From: Branchiostoma lanceolatum
Taxonomy: Eukaryota > Chordata > Leptocardii > Amphioxiformes > Branchiostomatidae
DNA length: 64,000 nt
Assembly: GCF_035083965.1 (NCBI RefSeq)
Contig: NC_089722.1
Coordinates: 23,520,142-23,584,141 of the forward strand
Direction of reading: 5' to 3'
A program made the position numbers and the translations under genes. The notes under the pieces were generated by a model, which was not told the origin of the DNA, made no database searches, and saw only the letters and a program-made list of their open reading frames with translations. Below are positions 1 through 13,090 of the stretch, in pieces; the first letter of the stretch is position 1, and every line of letters begins with the position of its first letter.

Positions 1-1230
1 CACCTGTTATGTCAATCCTTCCACAAATGTGGTAAATCGAAATAAATAAATAAATAAATGTAGCAGAGCCACGATGTGAAGCCAATAGATTGCGCTGCTT
101 CAACCGCTACTACAGCGAGACAAAACCTGACGCTAGTTAGAAATATCGCGGACTTACATGTTTATACCACGGATATACTAATATGTTGTCTATTCCATAA
201 TGTATTTTGTGTGTATATAGTATTCAAATCTATTGCATATGTATATCGAAATCGTACACAAGGTTATTAACCTGGCCGACGACGGTTCTAATCAAACCTG
301 GGGTGGATGTAGCCTGACTACTTCGCGCTCCTAGCGGCCGGCCCGACGGATACCGCCCCCAAAAGGGGGTCATTAATCTCCGCCAGAGAGAGCTTGTGTA
401 AACACAGGCTAGGGGTGGATATACATAATTGAAATTGAAACCCCCACACGAATATTGTAAATGAGCACCGTGAAATGAGTGTGTACGAAAGCTGTGATAC
501 GATTGCACGCTCTCACCAACTTGCAAGAAGATACGAGTACTAGTGCAACACCTGGTCAACTCGGAACACTTATTCTAGTAATTAATGACACAGTTTTCTA
601 TTTTGGGTGCCATGATTCCCAAAAATGTGTTTTCCTTTGTTTTATTCTTTACTGAAGTGGACTACAAAGCCAGTCACAGAAAGATGAAGTAACCAAAGTT
701 CTGTGGAGCTAGCAGGTAATTTTCAAGAGGTCTGTCTGATAAGTCAGAGTACAAAAACATGTATGTTAGCATAGCCAGTATCACGAAGTCATAGTCAGTC
801 CGTCTTAAAAGTCTCCCGTGCTTAGTGTACGGAAAGCCTTGTCTATGTGTACTTTCTTTATCCTTACTATGTTAGTCTTTCGAAGCTTCAAAGATGCAGA
901 TAAAATAACTCGAATTATACGTATGTCAAGCATATCATTTTCTTATTGAATGAAGCAAAGCTTCTAAGAAAAATCAATCAAACGTAGTGACATATTGTTG
1001 TTGCTGCCTTTTGCAAAAATCCGGACAGCTTCTTTGAAAGCTGTGACTTATTACCTTTCAAAATCAAACTTTACTCATGACAATAAAAGAAGAGCCAGTC
1101 CAAGCATGTCATTCATGATAACAAAAACCAAAAACGTTTGAAACATTGAGAAACAGCGCTAGCTTTGATGTATGGGTATATATTGCAACATCCAGAAACT
1201 TTATTTCAAACATCGATAAACAGCTGTAAA
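1..1230. repeat. Diverged interspersed repeat, copy 1 (partner at 33140-33870)
   Basis: After a short (AAAT)n tract at about 40-59, which looks like the tail of a non-LTR element, the sequence from about 76 to 1230 aligns piecewise with 33140-33870 in the same orientation. Shared blocks include the AAAACCTGACNC block near 121, the TTGTCTATTC block near 186, the GAAGTCATAGTCAGTC block near 785 and the AACATCGATAAACAGCTGT block near 1210. Divergence and indels are heavy. No intact protein is seen. The repeat class is unknown. Confidence 0.5.
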
Positions 1231-1644
1231 AGTGTATACAAACTAGGGCATTTTCTATGCCGTATGCAATGGAATTTCGTCCTTGCTATAGAAAAGGCCA
1301 TACCTGCAAGGCGTTGCCAAAAAGTAATTCCCTAGGGAATGCGTTCGTGAAAATCCTAGAATATTTGGCAAACCGAAAGCAGTACTATACAATAGGCTCC
1401 CCCCCTGAGGCGTCGCCAAAAACACTACGCTGCGGTGCTATGTATCATATATACATTCGCAAATATTGAATTGCAAATCCTCGTGCAACCACTGATCATG
1501 AAGTCTCAGAATCAGGGCTTTGAAAGCTCATACCTATAAGACGGGGAAGCTGAAGGCAGTAGTGGATCAAACTCAGAAATAGATCTAATATCTGCGATTG
1601 TCCCTGGTAACAACAGACACTCAAGTATTTAAACCTCTTGTCCG

Positions 1645-4600
1645 TTAAAAATCAATCATGGCAGTAACCCCAAACGTTAACGTTACACACTTGTCCGTAG
1701 CGGTGATGGCCTCCGTTGCTTGTTGAACCTCCAAGTCGCTTTTTTCCTGTACCGTCTGCTGGAAGCCCTCCATGTGTGTAGAAATCTCGTCCTTGATCTC
1801 TCGGCACCCTTCCTCCAGCATACCGCCCAGCTTAGCTTGAAAGTCCTGTGCAGTGTTCGTCACACCGAAGTTCACCAGCTCACGAACCTTGTCCACGTCA
1901 AAGGTTTCTTTCTCCTGGACAAAAAGTAATTTTAGTATAAAAACTAGAGTTCCATGACCTCATGCCTTCGCCAGTTGATCATCTCTACCCAAATAACAGA
2001 AGTTGTCCAAACTATGAGCTTAACAAAGAAGGCTATGCTAACATTTGTAATCAATTATGCAAATTAAATCCTTATTTGAATAATTCAATTCAACGATATT
2101 CACATTCACAAAACTTCCAAATGCCATAAGTGTGAAATTGACGTCATTTATTTACCAGTATGGAATTATAGTAGCTTCTCATTGATTATGCAAATTAGGT
2201 CTTCATTTGCATATTTTCTATGTATTAACATTCCTCTCTTCTTCCGTTACAAATGTCACATATTTGAATATTCATATCACGGAACACAGCAGGGTTTTGA
2301 AATCGCCTCATTGATTATGCAAATCATACAAAGCATCATTTAAGCTATCTACTATAATAACTCATAATGATTCGTCAACTCAAACCTGAGTCAACTCAAC
2401 CTATTTTCTCATTAATCATTCAAATCAGGTCTTCATTTGCATAGCCTATATCTATCAATATTTCTTTCTTCCTCAGTTACATATGTCACATGTTTTAGAG
2501 TCCTATCATGAAATGCGGCGGATGTATAAATTAGTTATACAAATTCTCTAATTATGTAAATCATCACAGCTATCTACATACTAAAAATCATGACCATCCA
2601 TCAAGCCCTTCTTGAGTTATTCCCTTTCAAAGTCTGAAGCAAAACCTGCTCCTGCAGTACCACAAAAGCCGCTAGGTGGCCCAAACCACCAAAAAATCAG
2701 GACCATGGCGTCTCCAGAACACAAGATATGAAAACAGTTCCGCTGCAGTACCGTAACCAGCTGCTACCCAAAATCTAATCATTTCCAGGTCTCATCAATA
2801 CCTAAGCTACCCACATACCAAATATCAAGACAACCTATCCACGTCTGCTCGAGTTATGCTCTTTTACATACATACATTATACACACACACACACATACAC
2901 ACAAAAACGCTACCCAAAACATAACCTTCTCGGCGAAGGTGAAAATAGACAGAAAACGGGGATTTGTCCAATTTCTATGGTATCACCTGCTTCACAAACA
3001 ACAGACATACTGACTATGCTTTGTTTTCAACAAAGGTAGTCAATGCATAACAGCCAAGTGGGTGCAAGAGATCCGTTCTTCTTTAGGAACAGACAAAAGA
3101 CAGTGATAGCCTGCCTCAGTACATACTGACTGATATTCAGCGAAGATGATGATGATGAGTCTTTGTCCAGTAGGTGTAAGGGAATACCCGCCAATTATGC
3201 AAAATTTAGCACCTTAGATAAGGTATTATGAGTCATGAGTATTCGATAGGTCTATGTGTGTATTATGTGTGTGAATTTATTTACCAATTCTGCTGCTGTG
3301 CCCACTTGCGCGTCCGTCGTAACATTTGAGGTGTTTCTTGTTGGCCCCGGTTTCCCTATGTTTTTCGAACAGGTACAGGTGCTTTTCTTGAGAACAGTCT
3401 TCATTGTCGCAATCTGCCTCTTCATGTCGATGATATCCTTCAAGTACCTGTAGGATAAAAATAAGAATATATGTATAAAAATCAGTCAATCAGAAAAAAA
3501 GTTAACTATACGATAGAAGGCTACAAAATGTCAGAACGCAAGCAATGAAAGAGGGAATAAAAAGAGCTAACACACTTGACAATGAGGGAATCCAGCGAGC
3601 TGTAGTTGATCTTCGGCTTGACGTGGACCTTCTTTGCATCCGAGGCAAACTCGAGTGACCGTTTTGTGTCACTCAGTGACTTCTTGGACGGATCCACGTT
3701 GACAATAAAAGCCGTCTTCGAATTTCCCGTCAGGACCCTTTTCAGCAGCTTGGTCATAGTACTGCGTCTGAATTTGAAGTCCTGACGGTTTTTAACGGAC
3801 AAATCTCGGATGACATCCTTCAGATAAAGGAGGGACAGGTTGATGTTGGCTCCCTCACGGAGACCCTCGGCGTCCTTGTTGACTTCCCCTGCGGTCTCAC
3901 TCCCAGCCAGATCCACAAGATACAGCTCTCCCGTACGGCCTGATTCTGCCCCCGATTTGTGGAGAAGACTTACTACTACCTGGATCGAAAAAGAAGTATA
4001 TCACAAGTCTTTTCTCGCTGTCCCACTTTTCGTAATTGTCGATATGTACATCTTTTTGGCGACGCCTCAGGAGCGAGTCAAATTGGTATATATATTGTGT
4101 GCAGTTTGCAAGAATTCTAGGAATTGCACAGGAATGTGAAAGTCCACGGGACGATAACTCATGAATGCCTGGATGTATTGTCTTCATATTTTGTAGGGGG
4201 GTAGGTCTGTGTGAGACTTTGAAATGAGTATATTTTGGCCCCCCTAGCAACTTTCTATGATACTGCAGGGGAACTTTCACTTTTCAAATCTCGTGTTCTG
4301 AACATGCTATGGTCATGAATTTTTAGTGGTGGATAGCTCTTTGTTGGGAAAATAGGTCCTGTAGATTTGGACCCCCTAGCAGTTTTTTAAACTGCAGGAG
4401 CTGATTTTGTCTCAAACTTTGAAAGAGAATAACGCAAGAAGGGGCTGACGGATCGTCATAATTCTTGGTGTGTAGATAGCTTATTATTAGGTGATGATTT
4501 ACATAATCATATGCCAATTATGCAAATCCATATCTGATTTGCATAATTAATGAGGCAAGTTTATAAACTGCATTCCATTATAGGACTCTCAAACACATGA

Positions 4601-7600
4601 CATATGGAACCGAGAAAGAGATAAATATCGATAGATATCACTTATGCAAATTAATACTTAATTTGCATAGTTAATGACAAAATACTATAAATCCACAGTG
4701 GTAAATGATGGGGATTTCATTCTTGCACCATTTGGAAGTTAAGTAAATGTGGCCAGTATTAGACACAAATCTTGCATATGAGGGCCTCATTTACATAAAT
4801 TATGAGGAAATGGTACGATATCTTTTTTGTGAAAACAAGACTTTCATACATTGGACAACTTGTTTTACTTGGGCAGAGAAGGTGATCAACTGATATGATT
4901 AATGCGAGGTCCTTATTTGCATGTGGGCTAAAAAAACGAAAACAATAACAGAGACCACCGTCGCCATGGCAACATATTTTTATGTTGCCAATCTTGTTTC
5001 TGTTACTTACAGGGATTTTTCTGATTTCAGGCTATTGTCTCATATGATGAATTATTGAATATTGGATATTGAACTTAACACTTTAGTGACGCCTATGCAT
5101 TCCTTTAAGAATTGGTTTGTTGTATGGATAACGACACGTCCCCAATGTGTTTTCATAACATCGTTCTAGTTGCATTTGCTCACGGAAGGTTCGTGTACAA
5201 AATTGGTCATCGATGCTAACTAAAATTTTGCTAACATAATTTATCGCGTTCTGTAGTTTTCACCTGAAAGACCATGTGTGACCGGGAGCTGTGGTCGTTG
5301 GCCTGTGTAGCTCTGCTTCTCCTCTTCTTGGATGCGTCAAAAAACACTTTCATGGCGCCCTCAGCATCGGTGACGTCGTGTTTCTCCAGGTTTTCCGCTA
5401 CAAACATGGATATGTTGGACGGGTCTATTCTGACATCCAAGGCTGGGCATTCTTTCGCAATCTCAGTCAGGTCAAATACCTGTTAAACAATCACGCACGA
5501 ATAAACATAAACATAAATTGTTCTTTTGATGGCCACAAGGCCAACCGTTATAGATCTGCTCCGACTTGTCTGATATAATGCTGGGAAGTATGGAGAGTAA
5601 ATTGTAAATAAGTAGAAACATTAGGGTCCACCAACCTTCTCATTGTAGATCTCAAGTACACTGACGAAGAAGGCGATGTTCCAGTCCTGTTTCTTCTGAG
5701 ACTTCAGAAACAGCTGTTTCAGTGCTCTGTAGATGATGCCTTCTGTTTTCTCGTTTAAGTCTTCGTCCGGCGGCCCTGTCATGGTGTAAGTCTTCCCCGA
5801 GCCAGTTTTACCTGAAAGGGCATGCGGAAAGTCTAAAATTCTAAAATATCTATTCGAAGATATTCAATTTCTGTGATTAAAAGCCATATCATTATGGTAT
5901 TTTCAGCGCAAACATATTGTTCCGATTGCTCGAGACCTCTAATGGTTTAAGAATCTCCAACAAGATATCGATGAACTTTTGAACAACATGTTTTCAGAGT
6001 GTATATTTCTTTCTCAAATCTTCTACTGTAGGTAGACACATTCGAATAAATCTGTTTGATCTAATGGCATAGCGGGCGTTTTTGTGTTCTCACCATAACA
6101 CAGTATACAGCCGTTGTACCCCTCCAGTACTGCGTCAACAATGGGGCTGGCCATGGTGTTGAAAATCTCTGCCTGCGTGCTTTCCTCAGGGAACACCTTG
6201 CTGAAGACAAACTGTTTCACTCCATTGCCCTTTACAGGAATCGTTACCTGCAAGAATATGATAGTTATCGTTTTGCCTCGTTTCATCTATAACATATTTA
6301 CAAGGAGCCGCAATCATGATTTCATTTCATGAGAGGTCATTTGCTAAATGTAACGAACTGACCTGCATGCACCTCGCGTCCACAGTCAGACACCCCTGCC
6401 CCTGTTCTTCCTCCTTTCCCCGTAGTGGGCGCACTCGAATGACCACCTGGATTTTGTCGTCGTTTTGCGGATTGCCTGTAACAGGCACACAAAAAATCCA
6501 AAATCAGTCACTAATACTAACAAATATATCAATCAATCAATCTATCGATCGATCAATCGATCGATTAACTCTAACTGTGCTGAATCCCGCTCTGTAAATG
6601 CTCGGCAAACCCTCCCGGGACCAGCCCTGCTCGTTTGAACCGAAGTTTTGGGTATTGGTGGCGTGACCAGCGAACAGTGTTCAGCCAAACAAAGGATTAC
6701 CACAAGCTCGTCTTGTGGAAATCCGCAAAGGTCACTGGGGAACTATCAGCCAATCAAGAAAATAACGGCTGTTTGGGCCAATAAGGCTAGCCCATTAATG
6801 ATGTTAACCTTTTCGAGTGGAATATCATAAACGAATCCAATCTACCATGCAAAAAAAGATATTCGCATGACATATGTCAGTTGACCATCTTTTCTACTCA
6901 AAATACACAAGTTGTTCAAAGTATAAAGTCTTATTCATGTGTGTTAGCAAAAAAGGTATTGTAACATTCCTTCATAAATCATGTAGATGAGGCCCTCATT
7001 TGCATGATTCATGTCTGATCATTTCCACATATACTTAACTTCTAAACGCTGCAAGAATGAAATCCCCATCATCAACCAATATGGGGTTACTAGTATAGTA
7101 TTTTGCCATGAATTATGCAAATTAGGTATTCACATGGGACGTGTTTGAGAGTCCTATAATGGAGTGCGGTGGATTTATAAGCTTTCCTCATTGCGTGCGA
7201 ACGCTGTGCAAAACATGACCTTCTCGGCGAAGGCAATTATTTATGAGCACTGTGACGCCACCAATACCCAAAAACCTCGGTTCAAACGAGCAGGGCCGAT
7301 CGCGGCAGGGTTTGCCGCCATTTGCCGAGCAGGATTCAGCACTGCTTTAGGAGGGTGACGCTACTATACAGGAGTTACCAGTTATCTCTTCATCGATACC
7401 TCGTATTTGTATCTGTTAAGTGATTGGTGAACCAAGAACATGAAGAACAAGAGTCGTTGCCCTACACACCTGTTTCCCCCACCACCACCCTATCCAGTCT
7501 AGACCAGACCAGGTCTTTGTAGTCGGCCGCCTTACACAGCAACAGGGAGTCCCGGAAAGCCTTGAACGCGCGGGTACCTCTCTCAGGTAGTATCGCCAAC

Positions 7601-10600
7601 AGCTGGGACGCCCGCTGCTTGACATTGTTCTCATGGTCCATGATCTCGTTCACATCCCTGTCGGTTCAAAGTCGAAAATTCTTTTTCTCTAAGTAGTACC
7701 GCACAACGTGCAACGTAACACAGCTCTTTAACCTTTGCTTGCGTGCAACACGCATTGCACAGACTACGAGTTAAAGCAATGAAACTTAGAAGTTTGATGA
7801 TCTTTGCCATCCCGATCTGTTGCAAATTGGGATTATGTTTATGTTCTTTAATTCGTGGGACTGTAATTTGATGTTTTGCGATGTTTTTAGGGCTGTACAT
7901 CTGGGTTTTTTTTAATATCCTTGCACATATTGTTTGTACCATTCGAGACTTTTTCTAGATGTGTTTCTTTGTGTTTCCAGTGCCTTTATAAAAACAACTT
8001 TTAGGCACTGAGAATGGTTCATTGACTTAAAAAAAAGCTAATAGATAATCACACAAATAGACTTTTACCTGTCACTGATGACCTTCTCGCTCAGGAGATG
8101 GTCCAGAACGTGACCAGCGTCCAATCTCTGCACGATGTGTTCTCGTGTCAGCTGAAGTATCTCTTTGTGTTCGTTTTCCATTTCACCAACATCCGAGGCA
8201 TCTGTATCTGTATCGTTGCTACGGCCTGACGGTGGGCGGTCATCTTTCTGTAAGCTGGATCCGCGAAAAATGTTAACCTTAGCACGTACTTGTGACTTAA
8301 CTATTGAAAATTAAAATCGCTAATATCTTCTGTTCCCTCCGATTTTAGAGCTGATAATGCCCTAAAATTGTCGGATTACCGATCGTAACGGGGGGTGGGG
8401 GTTGGTTTTTACTCGACGCGACACGCTTTTTCACGCGCTCAAAAATTGTCAGGTTTTAATACGTTTGTGAACGAAATTTTTGATGAATGAAAGTTTGATG
8501 AATGAAATTTTTGATGAATGAAATTTTTGATGAATGTAAGTTTGAAGAATGAAATTTTGGATGAATGAAATTTTGGATTGATGAAATTTTGACACAGCAA
8601 TGTTACAAAAATACTTCAGTAAGAAATTGATTCACACTGTTCATGAACCTTTTACTCTCTAGGATTCTAAAAATAACAGGTAAACTCTGCAAGACGTTTT
8701 GGTGAATGTACCGATTTCTGCGCTAACTTGGTATATTTTTGCACTCTTCAAGAGTTAAATTTAAGTAAACGGAAAGACGAATTGGATTCTAGAATATTCT
8801 ACCTGTCTTCGAGCTTCTAACAGTAGCTTTGTGTTGTGCGTACTGTTTGCGACCCGACCCCGGCGCGCCATGCAATAATGTGACCCGGCCCCAAATAGTA
8901 AAAAAAGTCATTAAAAACCGACACCAGCTACATCACCAAAAATCGCTTGTTCGAGAGAATGTTGCGGGAAAATATAGAAAGGTAAACAGGTGACTATAAG
9001 CTGTGGAAATAGGTGCGAAATGTTTGACTCCTAGTAGGGAAATGCATGTCACTTGGCTCCTTGTCCACTTAGAGGGGCTGGGTCTTACAAACTTTGAATT
9101 TCGGCTTGAGTCGAATTTCGGCTTTGAGGGGCTGGGTCTTACAAACTTTGAATTTCGGCCCGGAGGCTAACAACAAACGTATAATCATTAACTATTGTGC
9201 AAACATGTTTTAACATTTACGCATCTCTGACACTGAAGTGACTGAACTAATGCAAAGCATTTTCTTATGCTGTATGTTGAAGTGTTGAAGTAAAAGTAAC
9301 TTTTATACTTCAGTTTTAGTTTCAGTAACGTAACCATTTCATCTGGAAAACAAATCGCATATCACACGGTTTTCGATCTGTCCTGGGGTGGAGCATAATT
9401 GTAATAATCAGATGGTAAAAGTAATATGAATCCCAACGACGAAATGCAAAAAAAGACGTGCAGTTGAACCTACCATTATATAGTCGATAACAAGTAATCC
9501 ACAATCGCCGCGTATCTGCTTGGGATCCCGTATCCGCCGTGCCTCTGTGTCCGCTATAGACCCTGTGCGCGGGAAAAGGACTGCAACGGAGGCTAGCACT
9601 GACACGGAGTAAATCAAAGAGACATGAACTCTCCTTTATTCCTCGCTCATTAAAACTGCTCCATCACACTGACTGTTAATACCACCAGTTAATATTGCAC
9701 TGTTCAGCGGCGCTACGGATGAACATTTAAAGCCTAATGTAACTCCACTGCTAGAACTGTTATGCTGTTGAAATTGTTTATGTGCTAGTGAGACTTAACT
9801 TGGTGCCTTTTTTTAATCTGTCCAAGCAAGATATTTTAAATTCGTGATGTAATAGTTAATATCTTAAATGGTGACTTTTATCAATAACGAGCCCTTGTAA
9901 ATAATGACGCATTTCATGTGCAAATTTCTGTGACATGCAAAGTCATTTATGAATAAAACTGAAGAATAAAAAAAAGCCAAATGCAACCTTGGTCACAGAA
10001 AACAATAAACAGCCTGCTTCTTGTTTTGGAAAAGGTTCTGTATTGCTGTCTGTTACAGTCAATTAAGATGAATTACCACTGTAAAACGCGTCCCATGTAA
10101 ACACGTAATGATAGATCACACACGGCAGACAAATCAAAGTCGTTAGCGACCAACGTTTCTGTCAGAAACACAAACACTTGCTGGAGTAATTTACAATACA
10201 CCGAGGAGGGGGGTAAACAACATTGTGTAGATACATTGTGGTGATTAAAGGGCTTTGGGCTAGGATTGTTATTTTTCCGCTTACTCATGAACAATGGTCG
10301 ACAGTCGCCTCGCCATGTACATTTTAGAAGGCAATGCAATTTTTGTACATTGTGTATCAAAATCTTCTAAATATAACAATAGTTGTACATGCATGTTGCA
10401 TATTTTGTAGAATAGCGTGAGAACGACGTAAACATTAGATATAATTGGGACGGAAAGTTATGTTAAGTTAAGCCATCTTATATAGTATATCCTATCAGAC
10501 ATGACAAAGATTCAAATTCCCTGATAGTTTCTACAACAACGTCCATCCTATGATTTCAACTGATGGTCTTATTGCTACAGTTGCAGTTCATTCAGCGTGC

Positions 10601-11874
10601 TGTGCATTTTGTTTCATGCAAGTCATTCATAGATATCACTTGAATTCCTGCATCATCAGAATTACCCCCACATTTGACATACATCATTTTGTCTCGCAAA
10701 GTAACTGTTATGCTTCGGTCCCATTTCCAATCCGGGGCCCGGCCGGGCTGTTTGCGAAAATGAAAAATAAAGCATACATATCAAGGAAATACGCAATGTA
10801 TGATTAGGAGTACTTTTTCAATGTATATATTGAAGCCGTAAAGTTCAATGAGCCCATTCTTTAAACGTTTTGTGTCTTTTGTTGTCTTTTATATTATATC
10901 TATCGTTCTAGTCCTACAAGCTGCCCGACCGGGCCACGCCTTGGAAATGGGACCGTTGCATAGCTCAAGCGCACTCGACTCGTGCGTTACTTTGGTCTTC
11001 ACTGGGTCCTTCAAGTCTCGGGTAAAATAAGCCCTGTTGAAGAACCAATCATGAGGCAATGCTAGGTGTCAATGAAAGACTGAAAAATATGTTGCTTGAT
11101 CGATCTGATTTGATGAAGAATTTTGCGCGCACGGTACATTTGAATTTTCTTCCGTACGTCCGACAGATTTTTCCTCCTTTTGTTATTCGTCTTTCGAAGG
11201 CGAGAGTTTCTTTGATAAACGGTGATAGAAAATCGGAATGTTGTCGGATTGTTCACCCAGAACAGAAGGATTGACACATACTGAAGTAGTCAACGACGAA
11301 AATACCATACCATCAAACACAACGACGCACCTTGGCATTAATACTCATGTTTTCTTTGTCTCCTTTGAAATATTAAAGTTGTCCAACTAACCATTCCTTG
11401 CATTTTGGTGTTATTTTCGTGCCCTATGGCTAATATCGCCACCTCGGTTGCATACTCTTAGTCTTACAAGCACTTGTTGGTCTGGATGTTAAATGTATGC
11501 AAGCTAGTGCTGTGAAAGGACGGAACTGTGTTGCAGAAACTAGACATGAGTTCTGCAATTCTGTGGCTGTTTAATTCATCAAATTTCTGTTTCAGAAGTA
11601 GTCCGTTCATCTAATAAATCATGTGTTCGAACAGAAACTTCGATATCACAAGTTGTTGCAAATACAACCCTAGGACTGCAGTAAACGGTGATCTACACTA
11701 AACCTTTACGCCTTTGTTCTTTTCTTGCAAAGAAGAGCCGTTTGTCCATATTGCATATTGCATATCATGACCCGCGGATTCAATACACCAAGGCATTGCG
11801 TCTTACCTGGACTCTGTCGTCGGACCAGCACCACTGGGACCTGGAAGCTGCTCTTCAGATGCACCGTTATCCAT
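1645..11874 (-). CDS. CARD-kinesin fusion protein, 10 exons, 645 aa
   Basis: Exons on the minus strand: 11874-11807, 8254-8069, 7657-7470, 6475-6363, 6247-6094, 5811-5636, 5479-5264, 3979-3576, 3447-3285, 1914-1645; all junction phases agree. Residues about 50-140 read as a CARD: six-helix-like pattern with the QLLAILPERG and RAFKAFRDSL blocks typical of RAIDD/caspase-2-like CARDs. Residues 156-164 (IQVVIRVRP) open a kinesin motor with P-loop GKTGSGKT at 237-244, switch I NDHSSRSH at 356-363 and switch II LVDLAGSE at 388-395, so ATP hydrolysis looks possible. Helix alpha-4 and loop 12 are divergent (NLSL for the usual NKSL; FRRSTMTKLL for the usual YRDSKLTRLL). A short basic linker and a coiled-coil-like tail follow. 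Known of the families: CARDs bind other CARDs in apoptotic or innate immune assemblies, and kinesin motors move on microtubules. Inferred: a motor recruited by CARD contacts. The tail could have more exons after a possible donor near 1690. An AATAAA lies on the minus strand at 1205-1200. Confidence 0.8.
2030..2700. repeat. AT-rich dispersed repeat with ATTTGCAT motifs
   Basis: Lies in the last kinesin intron. About two copies of a unit of roughly 225 bp carry the same landmarks (TTAGGTCTTCATTTGCAT at about 2196, a diverged copy at about 2425, then CTTCTTCCGTTACAAATGTC-like sequence). The tract ends in a GC-richer block around CCGCTAGGTGGCCC (2670). The same family occurs in reverse at 4180-4800 and again near 44640-44850. 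No coding potential is seen. Confidence 0.5.
4180..4960. repeat. Dispersed AT-rich repeat, inverted relative to 6840-7190
   Basis: Two partial units, each starting with a CCCCTAGCA block next to an ACTGCAGG block (4240 and 4370), followed by long sequence with ATTTGCAT/ATGCAAAT octamers. The part from about 4540 to 4800 is the reverse complement of about 6990-7190. It fills most of the 1.3-kb kinesin intron between the exons at 3979 and 5264. Confidence 0.55.
6573..7345. mobile_element. MITE-like element with ~90-bp terminal inverted repeats
   Basis: The ends at about 6573-6663 and 7255-7345 are imperfect reverse complements; both contain CCCTGCTCGTTTGAACCGA and GGGTATTGGTGGCG. Internal sequence has no transposase and includes the AT-rich repeat shared with 4540-4800. 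The element sits in the kinesin intron between the CARD and motor exons. Superfamily not determined. Confidence 0.65.
8465..8592. repeat. Minisatellite, ~19-20 bp unit
   Basis: Six or so imperfect copies of a unit like TTTGATGAATGAAATTT lie in the first kinesin intron. Confidence 0.75.
8600..9500. other. Intron sequence, no feature recognised
   Basis: First kinesin intron. A block around CTTACAAACTTTGAATTTCGG occurs twice (about 9086 and 9138) as a short local duplication. No open frame or RNA structure stands out. Confidence 0.4.
9506..9595. mobile_element. Solo end of the TAGCC/GGCTA foldback family
   Basis: About 90 bp nearly identical to the terminal repeats of the element at 41083-42033, including the CTTGGGATCCCGTATCCGCC block, and ending GCAACGGAGGCTA. 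The mate arm is missing, so this is a truncated copy in the first kinesin intron. Confidence 0.65.
10713..10960. mobile_element. Short inverted-repeat element (MITE)
   Basis: CGGTCCCATTTCCAA at about 10717 followed by a GGCCCGGCCGGGC block is repeated as its reverse complement at about 10920-10957. The ~250-bp element contains no protein and lies in the first kinesin intron. Confidence 0.55.
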
Positions 11875-11879
11875 TTTGA

Positions 11880-13090
11880 CACACGAACTGGGATTTTCCT
11901 GAGCTAGGAACTTTAAAGGAGCCCCTAATACACTACGTAGCATTCATCCTAGAATGCCAGACGAGTCATGGCAGTTTTGTTGTCTCCGTTGCTATTCGGC
12001 ATCGCTATTGACGTATCCTAGAGACACCTACTTTGGACAAAACATGACCAACTTGACAACTGAGTCTAGATATAAATCATGATCATGACTGGCACCATGT
12101 TTTAAGTGGGTGCGATGCTCATTCAATGTCAGTGCCTGTTTAAAACACCTGTTGCCAGGCTGCAATCTGCAGTTTACACACTGTGGAAACCATCCTACAA
12201 AAGTACAAACAAACAAGATTCAACTGGACAATACAGTGAAGGGTATTCACGCAGAGTTGACGTTTTGGCCTTTTCGTCCATGGTAAAGTGATTTGAGTTT
12301 GATGTTTTATTACCTTTCGTGTATTTTCTTCCGAATTAAGGAAGCTATGGCCAGAACAGCTCTTTTTCCAAAGTTAAAAGTTTGATGAATCTCTAGGAAA
12401 CACACATAGATTAATTTCCAATGATGAACTTGAACATGCTGGCTTTTGTCAACTGTGCAAGAGCTGGTTAAAGAAATGGAGTGTAGCAATTATTACAATC
12501 TCTTAAATTCAGGATTGTTGGTCTTCACAAACTCAACAGAAAGAGAACTTTACAAGCACAGCTACAACAGATTAAAATCTAAACAAAATACAGTGACAAC
12601 AAAGAAATAATCAATAGACAGAATTCATTTTGTTTCTTCGCAACAGTCATCACCATTTCAGAACAAAAGACAATTTCTGCAGCAAGCTTTAAAGATATGA
12701 ATACAGGTGGTTTCGTCCATAAGCATATGTTTAGAATACTTTCTCACATTCTGCACAATCATTTGTTATGATGTTCTGCCTGTACGACGCTACTTCTACG
12801 TATAGAATTTTCTTCCATCCCACAAGTTCATGTAAGTGACTGCTACATTCAAGTTTCACTTTTCAAGTGCTGCAGAGTTTTGTATTCACAAAATCTTACA
12901 GAGAAAGGTTTGATGAAATTTGATTACAAAAATAATCATCACTTCAGAACAGTTTCCTGGACTAAGTCCACTCTCCCTGTCCACGTCTATAGTCTGTTTT
13001 ATGAGGCATTTGAAGAGGTACTTCCCCAATTGGTATTGATAATTAATCATTTACTGTCGATTATGGACTAACCTTTCAGTCATAAGACGT
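11880..13090. repeat. Tandem-duplicated upstream region, proximal copy
   Basis: Sequence upstream of the kinesin first exon resembles that upstream of the exon at 15785. A TTTTGTTGTCTCCGTTGC block near 11976 matches TTTGGTTGTCGCCGTTGC near 15872, and the 12866-12950 stretch (GTGCTGCAG...GATTACAAAAATAAT) matches 17130-17200. Together with the paralogous first exons this suggests one ancient segmental duplication. The promoter of the kinesin transcript should lie in its lower part; no TATA box was identified. Confidence 0.5.

Noticed and set aside
1257-1469. 70-codon plus-strand frame as a gene
   Set aside because: Short, no motif, and lies within repeat-like sequence downstream of the kinesin gene.
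3840-4139. Plus-strand open frame over the kinesin motor
   Set aside because: Shadow of the minus-strand exon with DLAGSE.
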